From contig CALRCI010000007.1 in assembly GCA_943354525.1 (NCBI GenBank), positions 1 through 13,272 on the forward strand: a stretch of DNA of 13,272 bases. Reading direction: 5' to 3'. Every line of letters begins with the position of its first letter. The stretch's first letter is position 1. Shown piece after piece: positions 1-6,625 of the stretch. Position numbers and translations under genes: made by a program. The notes under the pieces were generated by a model. That model did not search any database. It had not been told where the DNA came from and saw only the letters and a list, made by a program, of their open reading frames with translations. The DNA is from Candidatus Nomurabacteria bacterium (lineage in GTDB: Bacteria; Patescibacteriota; Minisyncoccia; Phycocordibacterales; UBA9973).

Positions 1-2
1 AG

Positions 3-1085
3 ATTACGCGCGTGCACCTCGAATAAGACACGGCTACATCTATTCATGACGACGGCAATCATTCGCTCGTCGATTACAATCGTGCCGGCGTACCGCTGAT
101 TGAACTCGTTACTGAACCAGTGATCAAAAGCCCGAAGCAGGCAGGGGATTTCGGTCGCGAATTACAACTTTTGCTCCGCTATCTCGGCGTCTCCGAAGCA
201 AATATGGAAAAAGGTGAAATGCGTGTCGAGCTCAACATCTCAATCTCAGATGATCCGGCGAAATTCGGTACGAAAGTTGAAGTGAAGAACATCAACTCAT
301 TCCGCGCCGTTGAACGTGCAGCAGAATTTGAGATCAAGCGCATGGCAGAACTCCTCGATGCGGGCAAAGGTGCTGAAATCGTGCAGGAAACTCGCGGTTG
401 GGATGAGGCCAAACAGCGCACATTCTCTCAGCGAAGCAAGGAAGACAGCCACGATTATCGCTATTTCCCTGATCCTGATATTCCAAAGCTCTATCTGAGT
501 GAGATTTTCGATATTCCGAAACTCCAAGCCGAGCTCCCGGAACTGCCTGAGGCAAAGCGTATTCGGTATGCAGAAGCTTTTGGGATCAAAGATGAAGATA
601 TCGAAGTATACGTGAATGATGTGGAACTTTCGGTATGGTTTGAATCTATTGCAAAAATCTTGAACGACAAGGAAAAAATTCGTGTGGCTTCCAACTATAT
701 TACTTCTGATTTTATCGGTCTAAGAAAAAACAATCCTGACGCTGTTAAAATGTCTTCTGTCGCTAACTCAGCTGAGCTTATCACCATGGTAACAGATGGA
801 GCAATTTCCTCCCGGGGTGCTAAAGATATTCTTTCAATGATTGTCATAAACGACGAGTCTCCACGAAAAATCGCCGAAGAAAAAGGCTTGATTCAGAAGA
901 ATGATCCCGAAGCACTCAAATTGATTGTTCAGAAAGTTATCGATGAAAATCCGCAGGTGGTTGCTGATTTCAAAGGTGGCAAAGAAGCTGCGATTATGGG
1001 ACTTGTTGGCAAAGTTATGAAAGAATCAAACGGCAGTGCTAATCCACAGCTTGCAAAACAATTACTTCTCGAGTCACTTAAATAA
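3..1085 (+). CDS. gatB: Asp/Glu-tRNA amidotransferase subunit B, 3' part, with in-frame stop
   Basis: GatB is the tRNA-binding, phosphorylating subunit of the GatCAB amidotransferase, which converts Glu-tRNAGln (and Asp-tRNAAsn) to the amidated form in the cytoplasm. The 5' end lies outside the window. From position 3 the frame reads ITRVHLE, then TAA (24-26), then DTATSIH and NRAGVPLIELVTEP, matching the conserved GatB catalytic core around ITRxHLEED. Next come a LRYLGVSxxNMExGEMRVELNISI block and KFGTKVEVKNINSF. The last 110 or so residues form the helical YqeY-like tail domain ending in LVGKVMKESNGSANPQLAKQLL. About 120 N-terminal residues would be missing compared with the usual length near 480. 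The family assignment is very secure. The TAA replaces the second Glu of HLEED and makes the copy formally broken; the first possible in-frame start after it is GTG at 120, which would remove the catalytic core. The frame is intact on both sides, so a base-call error near a contig end is as likely as a real nonsense mutation. Confidence 0.9.
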
Positions 1086-1086
1086 T

Positions 1087-1311
1087 ATGGACGAAATAAA
1101 AATCGGGCGATACATGCATTATAAAGGCATTCCACACGATGTTCTTGGTGTCGCACGTCACAGTGAAGATGACGCTCAGGAATTTGTCATTTATCGGCAC
1201 ATGAATTCAAAAGGTGTAAATCAAATGTATGCTCGTCCAAAAGAATTATTCTTGTCAGATGTCGAAGTTGATGGAAAGCACATTCCACGGTTTGTATATC
1301 TCGGAGAATAA
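1087..1311 (+). CDS. DUF1653-type small protein
   Basis: A 74-residue protein with the pattern IGRYMHYKGIPHDVLGVARHSEDD, then VIYRHM, MYARPKELF and VEVDGKHIPRFVYL. This matches the DUF1653 family (small, soluble, single-domain, function not established), whose members start with GRYRHYKG and contain VARHSET, a VRP.E.F block and PRF near the end. I chose ATG at 1087, one base after the gatB stop, because the conserved domain begins at residue 5; an upstream in-frame ATG at 1036 would run 51 bases into gatB and add residues unlike the family. The gene is probably translated from the gatB transcript, since there is no room for a separate promoter and no Shine-Dalgarno sequence. The last codons overlap the predicted -35 region of the GAPDH promoter. 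Family call fairly secure; biochemical role unknown. Confidence 0.8.
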   Translation: MDEIKIGRYMHYKGIPHDVLGVARHSEDDAQEFVIYRHMNSKGVNQMYARPKELFLSDVEVDGKHIPRFVYLGE

Positions 1312-1319
1312 CTTATAAT
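1292..1319 (+). promoter_or_regulatory. Predicted GAPDH promoter, leaderless type
   Basis: A perfect TATAAT at 1314-1319 lies 6 bases before the GAPDH ATG (1326). A weak TTGTAT at 1292-1297 sits 16 bases upstream of it, inside the end of the preceding gene. Transcription would start at or next to the ATG. This is inferred from position and consensus only. Confidence 0.55.
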
Positions 1320-1325
1320 AAAGAC

Positions 1326-2354
1326 ATGGAAAATAAAATTCGTGTCGCTATCAATGGCTTCGGACGCATCGGACGTGCGTTCTTGAAAATTGCGTGGGAC
1401 AATCCGATGATTGAAATCGTTGCCGTGAATGATCTCGGCTCAATCGAGTCGCTCGCATATCTCCTCAAATACGATACGGTCTACAAGATGTGGCCGAAAA
1501 GCATCATGCATGATGCGACTTCGATTATGATTGATGGCAAGCGTGTGCAGTTCGTATCCGAAAAAGACGGCACGAAACTCCCATGGCGCGATCTGAAAAT
1601 CGATGTCGTTGTCGAATCTACTGGGCTCTTCACTTCCTACAACAAGGCGAAGTTCCACATCGATGCCGGCGCGAAAAAAGTTGTGATATCTGCTCCCGCG
1701 AAAGACGAGCCCGGCGCATCTTCTGCTGCCACGATTCTCATGAGCGTGAACGAGAATAAATTTGGTACGTGTGATATCACTTCCAACGCTTCCTGTACAA
1801 CAAACGCCGCTTCACCGATTATCGGCATCATGCACGAGACGCTCGGCATCGAGAAAGCAATTCTCAACACTGTGCATGGCTATACGGCTTCACAAGCGCT
1901 CGTCGACGGTCCGAGCAAGAAAGATCTCCGTGAAGGGCGCGCTGCAGCGCAGAATATCGTACCGTCATCAACTGGTGCGGCAATTGCCGTCACGCAAGCA
2001 TATCCGGAACTCTCAGGACTCTTTGACGGCATTTCTATCCGCGTACCAGTGCCTGCAGGCTCAATTGTAGACGTCACATTCATCGCTAAGCGCGCAACGA
2101 CGGCCGAAGAAGTGAATGCAATCCTCACGAAAGCTGCTAGTGATCCGCGCTGGAAAAAAGTTTTTGATGTCACTACTGAACCACTCGTTTCTTCCGACAT
2201 TCTCGGCAACTCGCATGCATCCATCGCAGACCTCGCCATGACGCGTGTTGTAGGAGGCAATCTCGTGAAAGTCATGGGCTGGTACGATAACGAAATGGGG
2301 TATACCTATACGCTTGTCGAGCATGTAATCAAAACCGGGCAGTCGATAAAGTAA
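1326..2354 (+). CDS. gap: Glyceraldehyde-3-phosphate dehydrogenase (type I)
   Basis: This enzyme oxidises glyceraldehyde 3-phosphate with NAD+ and phosphate to 1,3-bisphosphoglycerate in lower glycolysis. It has 342 residues, close to the usual 330-340. The Rossmann dinucleotide-binding motif INGFGRIGR is at residues 9-17. Asp36, in the VND stretch, favours NAD over NADP. The catalytic block SNASCTTN is at 153-160 with Cys157, and the partner His184 is in HGYTASQ. NIVPSSTGAA (210-219) and RVPVP (239-243) belong to the substrate and phosphate-binding region, and WYDNEMGY (319-326) is the C-terminal signature, normally WYDNEWGY. The start at 1326 gives the standard N-terminus and lies directly behind a TATAAT box. 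Leucine is coded almost only by CTC (18 of 21). A strong terminator follows about 110 bases downstream, so the gene is probably its own transcription unit. Identity is very secure. Confidence 0.97.
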   Translation: MENKIRVAINGFGRIGRAFLKIAWDNPMIEIVAVNDLGSIESLAYLLKYDTVYKMWPKSIMHDATSIMIDGKRVQFVSEKDGTKLPWRDLKIDVVVESTGLFTSYNKAKFHIDAGAKKVVISAPAKDEPGASSAATILMSVNENKFGTCDITSNASCTTNAASPIIGIMHETLGIEKAILNTVHGYTASQALVDGPSKKDLREGRAAAQNIVPSSTGAAIAVTQAYPELSGLFDGISIRVPVPAGSIVDVTFIAKRATTAEEVNAILTKAASDPRWKKVFDVTTEPLVSSDILGNSHASIADLAMTRVVGGNLVKVMGWYDNEMGYTYTLVEHVIKTGQSIK

Positions 2355-2359
2355 ACGAT

Positions 2360-2425
2360 GTGATTCTGGCTCGAGCTGAAGATAAGATAGCATATGATCC
2401 TCTCTGGGAAGATTATTTTAAATAG
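2360..2425 (+). other. Possible 21-codon ORF or gene remnant after GAPDH
   Basis: Between the GAPDH stop and the terminator, a GTG-initiated frame encodes VILARAEDKIAYDPLWEDYFK and ends in TAG. The composition (acidic, amphipathic, aromatic end) resembles the C-terminus of a real protein, and the frame stays open backwards into the last codons of GAPDH. It could be the tail of a lost gene, or chance. No ribosome binding site is visible. Low confidence. Confidence 0.15.
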
Positions 2426-2461
2426 TTACATCGATGAAATAAATTGAATTAAAGAACCCCA

Positions 2462-2488
2462 AAAAGGCCTTCACTGAAGGCCTTTTCT
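2462..2488 (+). terminator. Intrinsic terminator downstream of GAPDH
   Basis: A perfect 11-bp stem, AAAAGGCCTTC (2462-2472) pairing with GAAGGCCTTTT (2476-2486), has a 3-base loop ACT and ends in a T run. The flanking A run upstream makes it possibly bidirectional, but the convergent side has no gene. Confidence 0.85.
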
Positions 2489-2494
2489 AGACTA

Positions 2495-2523
2495 TTGACT
2501 TTATATAATAAGTATGTTAAGAT
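2495..2523 (+). promoter_or_regulatory. Predicted promoter for the 108-aa orphan gene
   Basis: TTGACT (2495-2500), a 17-base spacer, and TAAGAT (2518-2523) preceded by TGT form a near-consensus -35 with an extended -10. The ATG follows 16 bases after the -10, giving a leader of roughly ten bases. This promoter explains the sequence better than a TTG start codon at 2495. Confidence 0.6.
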
Positions 2524-2539
2524 AAAGAAAACATTCAAC

Positions 2540-2866
2540 ATGGATTCAAAAATAAAAAACCATCAAGGTACTTTTCATTTCGGCAACCTATCTTGTCTGA
2601 CTGACAAAATAACCCTTCCTTTTTCTTCATGGTATATTCTTCTTGACAATGGTCATCTTGGATATTCTTTTCACGCAAATGTTTTTGCGCAAACGACTGA
2701 AGAAATAAAAAAACTGTATTCCATTCCGCCACCTGTTGTGGGTGAAGGAATGATACATTTTTATGGACAGAAAAAAGGTTTTGATGTAAGTGGTGACAAA
2801 AAAGAAGAAGTTGTGAAAATTCTTCAATCAGTATTTCCTTCAATTTCTATCAGGATTGCTAAATAA
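2540..2866 (+). CDS. Hypothetical protein, 108 aa
   Basis: I do not recognise a family. The protein is small, mixed in charge, without signal peptide or membrane segment, and looks like a single alpha/beta domain: an aromatic strand region SSWYILLDNGHLGYSFHANVFA (residues about 29-50), a PPPVVGEGMIHFYG stretch near 63-76, then a lysine-rich turn and a helix-strand pair EEVVKILQSVFPSISIRIAK at the end. The start at 2540 is chosen because the TTG further up coincides with a -35 box. The gene is isolated by its own promoter and by terminators on both sides, so it is an independent unit. Base composition is more A/T-rich than the flanking metabolic genes, which may mean separate origin. Nothing in the neighbourhood indicates a role. 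Confidence 0.65.
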   Translation: MDSKIKNHQGTFHFGNLSCLTDKITLPFSSWYILLDNGHLGYSFHANVFAQTTEEIKKLYSIPPPVVGEGMIHFYGQKKGFDVSGDKKEEVVKILQSVFPSISIRIAK

Positions 2867-2882
2867 AATAAAAAAGTACTGC

Positions 2883-2916
2883 AAAGAGGATTCTTTTAAG
2901 AAGAGTCCTCTTTTTC
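2883..2916 (+). terminator. Intrinsic terminator after the orphan gene
   Basis: AAAGAGGA (2883-2890) pairs with TCCTCTTT (2906-2913), extended inward through a G-T wobble and TCTT/AAGA, with a 5-base loop TTAAG. A run of five T (2911-2915) follows. It separates the orphan gene from rpiB. Confidence 0.85.
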
Positions 2917-2958
2917 TATTTATCGAAAAGTTCTTTAATTTTGTTTTAAAACAATTAT

Positions 2959-2967
2959 TGCTATACT
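2959..2967 (+). promoter_or_regulatory. Predicted extended -10 promoter of rpiB, leaderless type
   Basis: TGCTATACT (extended -10, hexamer 2962-2967) is followed 10 bases later by the rpiB ATG at 2978. A weak TTGTTT lies at 2941-2946 with a short 15-base spacer. The same 9-base motif, or a one-base variant, precedes three other genes in this window. Confidence 0.6.
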
Positions 2968-2977
2968 TCAAACAGGT

Positions 2978-3460
2978 ATGAAAATCTACATCGCATCAGA
3001 TCATGCCGGATACGAACTCAAAGAAAAGCTCAAAATGTATTTGAGCCATATGGGTCGTGATGTCGAAGACCGCGGCGCATACGAATATGATCCGAATGAC
3101 GACTATCCCGACTACGTGAAGCAGGTTGCTGTGGCGATTGCGCAAGATCAGACTTCCCGTGGTATTATCATTGGCGGCTCGGGCGAGGGAGAAGCCATGT
3201 GCGCTAATCGCATTGCCGGAGTTCGCGCAGCAGTTTTCTATGGTACTGAATTTGCAAAGACTGCTGTGGATGTATCTGGACGCACCAGCGAAGACCCATT
3301 TGAAATTGTTCGCCTGACACGTCTGCACAACGATGCCAATGTGCTCTCGCTTTCGTCGCGATTTCTGAATACTGAAGAAGCGACTGAAGCGGTGAAAATT
3401 TTTCTTGAGACTAAATTCTCAGGCGAAGCGCATCATACGCGAAGATTATCAAAATTTTAA
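2978..3460 (+). CDS. rpiB: Ribose-5-phosphate isomerase B
   Basis: RpiB interconverts ribose 5-phosphate and ribulose 5-phosphate in the non-oxidative pentose phosphate pathway. The protein has 160 residues, a little longer than the common 140-150. ASDHAGYELKEKL at residues 6-18 is the family N-terminal motif. GGSGEGEAMCANRIAGVRAA (66-85) is the anion-hole and active-site segment; it is of the GGSGNGE type known from mycobacterial RpiB, where a Glu (here Glu72) rather than the E. coli Cys is thought to act as base. HNDANVLSLSSR (117-128) is the second conserved block, and an HTRR motif (153-156) supplies phosphate-binding Arg. There is an insertion between the two blocks (roughly 95-113). It is followed by the epimerase of the same pathway after a 69-base gap mostly filled by a long hairpin. 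Some RpiB relatives act on allose 6-phosphate or galactose 6-phosphate, but the pathway neighbours favour ribose 5-phosphate. Confidence 0.93.
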   Translation: MKIYIASDHAGYELKEKLKMYLSHMGRDVEDRGAYEYDPNDDYPDYVKQVAVAIAQDQTSRGIIIGGSGEGEAMCANRIAGVRAAVFYGTEFAKTAVDVSGRTSEDPFEIVRLTRLHNDANVLSLSSRFLNTEEATEAVKIFLETKFSGEAHHTRRLSKF

Positions 3461-3469
3461 ATGTATGAT

Positions 3470-3516
3470 AGCTAGGCCGGGCCTCGCAATCCGGAACCGC
3501 GAGGCCCGGCCTAGCT
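3470..3516. repeat. REPIN-like perfect hairpin, element 1
   Basis: An 18-bp perfect inverted repeat (3470-3487 with 3499-3516) has an 11-base loop AATCCGGAACC. Each arm contains a smaller palindrome, AGGCCGGGCCT on the left (3474-3484). No T run follows on the plus strand, so it is a poor intrinsic terminator. It lies between rpiB and the epimerase gene, which probably share a transcript. Confidence 0.85.
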
Positions 3517-3529
3517 TCCTAATTTACCC

Positions 3530-4225
3530 ATGGAAATAATCCCTGCAGTCATCCCACAATCAATTCACGATATCCGCGCTCATGTCGCGGGTATTTACGA
3601 TCTCGTCCGTACGATTCATCTAGACTTCTGCGACGGCAAATTCGCTGGTCCGGTAACATGGCCAGCGAACGGTCAGGATGAACGCGAACTTTCGATGATT
3701 ATGCACGAAGAAGACGGCATGCCGTACTGGAATGAAGTTGAATACGAATTTCACCTCATGTGCCAGAATTCTGTTGAAAACATGGAAATGTATCAGCGAC
3801 TCGGTCCGCGTCGTATTATCTTCCACCTCGAAGCTGAAGACACTGAGAACGACGCGTTCAAAAACTACCTCGAAGGCATCGATCTCTACATCCGTGACCT
3901 CATCGAATTCGGCATCGCTATTAAATCTGATACACCGCTAGAAACACTCTATCCCTACATCTCGCACATCGACTTCGTCCAAATCATGTCAATTGAGAAA
4001 CTCGGCTCGCATGGTGAACCATTTCTCGAGAGTTCCATTGATCGAGTCAGAACGCTTCATGAGAAATATCCTGATCTACCGATTTCTGTGGACGGCGGGG
4101 AAGACTTCGACAATGTCCACGCGCTCAAAGATGCCGGGGCGACACGTCTCGTCATTGGTGGCGCGATTTGGAAGTCCGGCAATGCTCGCGCAGCAATCGA
4201 AGAGTTCGAATCCATGTTCAACTAA
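3530..4225 (+). CDS. Ribulose-phosphate 3-epimerase-like protein
   Basis: Predicted to interconvert ribulose 5-phosphate and xylulose 5-phosphate, feeding the adjacent transketolase. It has 231 residues, the usual length for this TIM-barrel family. The metal and acid/base residues of Rpe can be placed: His30 and Asp32 in HLDFCDG (canonical HLDIMDG), His75 in EFHLMC (canonical VHLM), HLE at 99-101, and Asp188 in SVDGG. The C-terminal phosphate-binding part GATRLVIGGAIWKS (204-217) is also typical. Two blocks diverge: the N-terminus reads IIPAVIPQS rather than APSILSAD, and the flexible loop normally MTVxPGFGGQxF reads MSIEKLGSHGEPF (153-165). An insertion near 45-70 is also atypical. It is therefore a distant Rpe homologue; activity on a different ketose phosphate cannot be excluded. 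No Shine-Dalgarno is present before ATG 3530, and the upstream hairpin ends 13 bases before it. Confidence 0.8.
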   Translation: MEIIPAVIPQSIHDIRAHVAGIYDLVRTIHLDFCDGKFAGPVTWPANGQDERELSMIMHEEDGMPYWNEVEYEFHLMCQNSVENMEMYQRLGPRRIIFHLEAEDTENDAFKNYLEGIDLYIRDLIEFGIAIKSDTPLETLYPYISHIDFVQIMSIEKLGSHGEPFLESSIDRVRTLHEKYPDLPISVDGGEDFDNVHALKDAGATRLVIGGAIWKSGNARAAIEEFESMFN

Positions 4226-4235
4226 ACAGATGGTT

Positions 4236-4283
4236 AACCAGGCCGGGCCTAGCAAATCCAGAACCGCTAGGCCCGGCCTGGTT
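4236..4283. repeat. REPIN-like perfect hairpin, element 2
   Basis: An 18-bp perfect inverted repeat (4236-4253 with 4266-4283) has a 12-base loop AAATCCAGAACC. The arms carry AGGCCGGGCCT (4240-4250) and its complement, the same core as element 1, and the loop differs from it by one extra A and one substitution. It ends 8 bases before the TGCTATAAT of the transketolase promoter. A short TTTCACTTT follows, so partial terminator activity for the upstream gene is possible. Confidence 0.85.
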
Positions 4284-4291
4284 TCACTTTG

Positions 4292-4300
4292 TGCTATAAT
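4292..4300 (+). promoter_or_regulatory. Predicted extended -10 promoter of transketolase, leaderless type
   Basis: TGCTATAAT (hexamer 4295-4300) is a perfect extended -10, with the ATG at 4310 following after 9 bases. The -35 position would fall inside the right arm of hairpin element 2 and has no recognisable hexamer, so the TG extension must carry the promoter. Confidence 0.65.
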
Positions 4301-4309
4301 TTTCTAGTA

Positions 4310-5185
4310 ATGCTCACTCCGGAAAAAATAAAATTTCTTGAAGAGAAGGCCAACGAAATTCGCATGTCAATCATCGAAATGCTGATTGAGGCTGGATCTG
4401 GACACACTGCCGGACCGCTCGGCATGGCAGATATTTTTACACTGCTCTATTTCCATACACTCAAACATGATCCAAACAAACCCGACTGGCCTGATCGCGA
4501 TCGACTGGTGCTTTCAAACGGTCACATCTGCCCAGTACTCTATGCTTCGATGGCGCACTCAGGATATTTTCCTTTGGTAGAACTCAAAACACTGCGTAAA
4601 TTCGGGACACGCCTCCAAGGCCATCCACATCGTGAATACTTATCATACGTAGAGACATCATCCGGTCCGCTCGGTCACGGACTCTCTCAGGCAGCTGGGA
4701 TGGCTATGGCAGACAGAATAGATCATGGCATCGGCAGCCAGCGTACAATCTTTGCATTACTTTCGGATGGCGAACACGATGAAGGAATTACTTGGGAAGC
4801 AGTACTCTTTGCCGGCAAGGAAAAACTCCGTAATCTCATCGCCATTGTCGATCGCAACAATATCCAAATCGACGGTTTTACTGAAGATGTCATGCCGCTG
4901 GACAGTCTCGCGAAAAAATACGAATCATTCGGCTGGCATGTACAGGAAGTTGACGGTCATAACTTCGAAGCGCTTGATGCTGCAATCAATATGGCACATG
5001 CAGTGTACGAGAAACCATCCGTCATCATCGCACGTACGATTCCAGGCAAAGGCGTGCCTGAATTCGAACGTGATTTCCATTGGCATGGCTATGATTTGAA
5101 CGCCAAGACGGCGAAAGAAGATTACACGAAAGCACTTGCTGAACTCCGTACTCTCGGTGGCAAGATTAAAAGCGAACATCAATAA
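4310..5185 (+). CDS. tktA: Transketolase, N-terminal (ThDP-binding) subunit
   Basis: Transketolase moves two-carbon units between ketose and aldose phosphates. Here it is split into two proteins, as in many archaea and some bacteria, and this is the pyrophosphate-binding half with 291 residues. Visible motifs are GHTAG (31-35) and SNGH (69-72), with His residues that contact ThDP or substrate, GPLGHGLSQAAGMA (119-132), and the ThDP motif starting DGEHDEG (153-159) and ending with DRNN (181-184). The first Gly of the usual GDG is replaced by Ser152, a mild variation. The DxNNIQIDG end is typical. ATG at 4310 is chosen over the in-frame ATG at 4289 because it gives the family N-terminus and sits 9 bases after the -10 box. 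The stop overlaps the next start as TAATG, indicating translational coupling with the C-terminal half. Confidence 0.93.
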   Translation: MLTPEKIKFLEEKANEIRMSIIEMLIEAGSGHTAGPLGMADIFTLLYFHTLKHDPNKPDWPDRDRLVLSNGHICPVLYASMAHSGYFPLVELKTLRKFGTRLQGHPHREYLSYVETSSGPLGHGLSQAAGMAMADRIDHGIGSQRTIFALLSDGEHDEGITWEAVLFAGKEKLRNLIAIVDRNNIQIDGFTEDVMPLDSLAKKYESFGWHVQEVDGHNFEALDAAINMAHAVYEKPSVIIARTIPGKGVPEFERDFHWHGYDLNAKTAKEDYTKALAELRTLGGKIKSEHQ

Positions 5186-6183
5186 TGTTAAACCCCGAAC
5201 TAAAACTAAATCCCAAAGTTTGGAACGACGATGTCGAACAGATTCCGATCCGCAAAGGATTCGGAGAAGGATTGTTAGCGGCTGGCATTGCTGACAAGAA
5301 TGTCGTCGCACTCTGTGCGGATCTGACTGAGTCGACACAGATGTATATGTTCAAAGATACATTTCCTGAGCGATTCGTACAGGTAGGTGTCGCCGAGCAG
5401 AACCTCGCCGCGCTTGCATCTGGAATGGCTGCCATGGGCAAGATTCCGTTCATCAGTTCGTATGCCATGTTTTCTCCTGGTCGCAACTGGGAACAAATTC
5501 GTACGACAATCGCATACAATGATCGTCCGGTAAAAATTGCCGGCTCGCATGCAGGAGTTTCTGTCGGTCCAGACGGCGGTACGCACCAAGCAATCGAAGA
5601 CATCGCCATTATGCGCGTCATTCCAAATATTGATATCATCTCACCGTGCGATAGCATTGAGGCAAAGAAAGCAACGCTGGTAATTGCAAAAACTTCCAAG
5701 CCAGCATATCTCCGTCTCGCACGCGAAAAAACCGGCATCATTACGACACCGGAAACTCCGTTTGAAATCGCTAAAGCTCGTACGTTCTGGATTCCTGAAT
5801 CAGGTCTCGCGCATGTCGGCATTATTGCAACTGGCGCGCTTCTGCGCAATGCATTATTCGCTGCACGTGATCTCGAAAAAGAGGGAATCAAAGTCCAAGT
5901 CATAAACCTCGCCACGATTAAACCGCTCGATGTCGATGCAATCGTCGCTCTCGCAAAGGAAACGAAGGCCATCGTGACTGTCGAAGAGCATCAAATCGCC
6001 GGAGCCATGGGATCTGCCGTTGACGAATGTCTCGCCGCAAACTTTCCTGTGCCGATCGAATTCATCGGCGTGCATGACCAGTTCGGGCAGTCTGGCACTC
6101 CACTAGAATTGATCGAACACTACGGCATGGGCATCTCGCATATCAAAGCTGCGGTCAAAAAAATAATCGGAAGAAAAGGGTAG
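5185..6183 (+). CDS. tktB: Transketolase, C-terminal subunit
   Basis: The second half of the split transketolase, 332 residues, containing the pyrimidine-binding and C-terminal domains. The catalytic Glu71 lies in VGVAEQNLAALASGMA (68-82); this residue activates the cofactor bound by the partner subunit. DLTEST (46-51) is the usual DLTxST motif. GSHAGVSVGPDGGTHQAIED (120-139) is the conserved substrate-channel block with two His. The C-terminal domain shows IIATGALL (213-220) and VEEHQIAGAMGSAV (266-279). It begins with the A of the preceding stop (one-base overlap), so the two subunits are surely made together. Related 1-deoxyxylulose-5-phosphate synthase has similar motifs, but a split gene next to rpiB and an epimerase fits transketolase. 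The last codons form one arm of a hairpin that serves the convergent genes. Confidence 0.93.
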   Translation: MLNPELKLNPKVWNDDVEQIPIRKGFGEGLLAAGIADKNVVALCADLTESTQMYMFKDTFPERFVQVGVAEQNLAALASGMAAMGKIPFISSYAMFSPGRNWEQIRTTIAYNDRPVKIAGSHAGVSVGPDGGTHQAIEDIAIMRVIPNIDIISPCDSIEAKKATLVIAKTSKPAYLRLAREKTGIITTPETPFEIAKARTFWIPESGLAHVGIIATGALLRNALFAARDLEKEGIKVQVINLATIKPLDVDAIVALAKETKAIVTVEEHQIAGAMGSAVDECLAANFPVPIEFIGVHDQFGQSGTPLELIEHYGMGISHIKAAVKKIIGRKG

Positions 6184-6196
6184 CTTTTCTTCCGAT
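6155..6196 (-). terminator. Intrinsic terminator of the minus-strand operon, inside the transketolase gene end
   Basis: A perfect 13-bp stem (6166-6178 with 6184-6196) with loop GGTAG contains the TAG stop of the plus-strand transketolase. On the minus strand it is followed by TTATTTTTTTG (6155-6165), a good U-tract; on the plus strand no U-tract follows. It therefore terminates the genes reading leftwards, only two bases beyond their last stop codon. Confidence 0.75.
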
Positions 6197-6197
6197 G

Positions 6198-6572
6198 TTA
6201 CTGTTGATTACTGATGTCTTCGTTCAGGTTGTGATTGGGCATGTCGATGATTTCTCCAAATCTGCCAATCTTTTTATCGAGTTTTTCTGCGCTCGCGTGG
6301 AGCTGAGCGAGAATCTTTTCGCTGTCGTCGATAGCATTCTCCTGAGATAACACATCTCCGCGGTAATCTTTTTCTTTGATAGCTTCTAACCGCGCCTCTT
6401 CTTTGCGTATCTCCATGTCGAGGGTGTACTTCTCATTGAAAAGCCCTTGACCTAGAAATGTCTCCGCACTATCGCTGACCACAGTATCGCGCGCGAGAAG
6501 ACTGTTAATTTTTGCCGCTTCTTCTTCGTGGCCGGTCTTAATGAATTCGTATTTTTTAGGGTTCTGTTCCAT
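6198..6572 (-). CDS. Hypothetical protein, 124 aa, probably coiled coil
   Basis: I do not recognise a family. The protein is very polar, lacks Cys, Trp, signal peptide or membrane segment, and has two stretches likely to be long helices: about residues 50-70 (LDMEIRKEEARLEAIKEKD) and 78-105 (ENAIDDSEKILAQLHASAEKLDKKIGRF). Heptad-like hydrophobic spacing suggests a coiled coil. The tail is Asn/Gln-rich and probably disordered. It is the last gene of the minus-strand group and ends two bases before a terminator shared with the transketolase end. A candidate promoter lies just upstream, so it may be expressed both from that and by read-through. Its neighbour at 6626-7045 has similar size and helical character, and the two could be partners (inference). 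Confidence 0.7.
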   Translation of the reverse strand: MEQNPKKYEFIKTGHEEEAAKINSLLARDTVVSDSAETFLGQGLFNEKYTLDMEIRKEEARLEAIKEKDYRGDVLSQENAIDDSEKILAQLHASAEKLDKKIGRFGEIIDMPNHNLNEDISNQQ

Positions 6573-6589
6573 GGTTGAAAATTTTATTA

Positions 6590-6618
6590 AGTGTATCTTT
6601 TTTTAGTCTGTGCGACAA
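6590..6618 (-). promoter_or_regulatory. Candidate promoter for the 124-aa protein
   Basis: On the minus strand TTGTCG (6618-6613), a 17-base spacer, and TACACT (6595-6590) lie 17 bases before the ATG at 6572. Each hexamer matches 4 of 6 consensus bases with ideal spacing. Moderate support only. Confidence 0.35.
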
Positions 6619-6625
6619 GCGTCAT

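Noticed and set aside
3..1085. Stop-codon reassignment (TAA or TGA read as sense)
   Set aside because: TAA ends 12 of the 13 genes with a visible stop, TAG ends the other, and no gene needs TGA as sense; the single gatB TAA is better explained by mutation or base error.
1880..2275. Antisense open frame (131 codons) inside GAPDH
   Set aside because: Lies wholly within a confident GAPDH gene and has low-complexity composition.
2495..2539. TTG start for the orphan gene
   Set aside because: TTGACT here matches a -35 box with an extended -10 at 17 bases, so the ATG at 2540 is more likely.
3470..4283. Hairpin elements 1 and 2 as ordinary terminators
   Set aside because: Element 1 has no T run, both carry long loops and nested palindromes, and a third element of the same design lies between divergent genes.
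5166..5972. Long open frame (268 codons) antisense to the transketolase C-terminal gene
   Set aside because: The plus strand encodes an unmistakable transketolase half. The antisense product is Ser/Ala/Arg-rich with no recognisable motif, a typical shadow of CTC/ATC-rich codon use.
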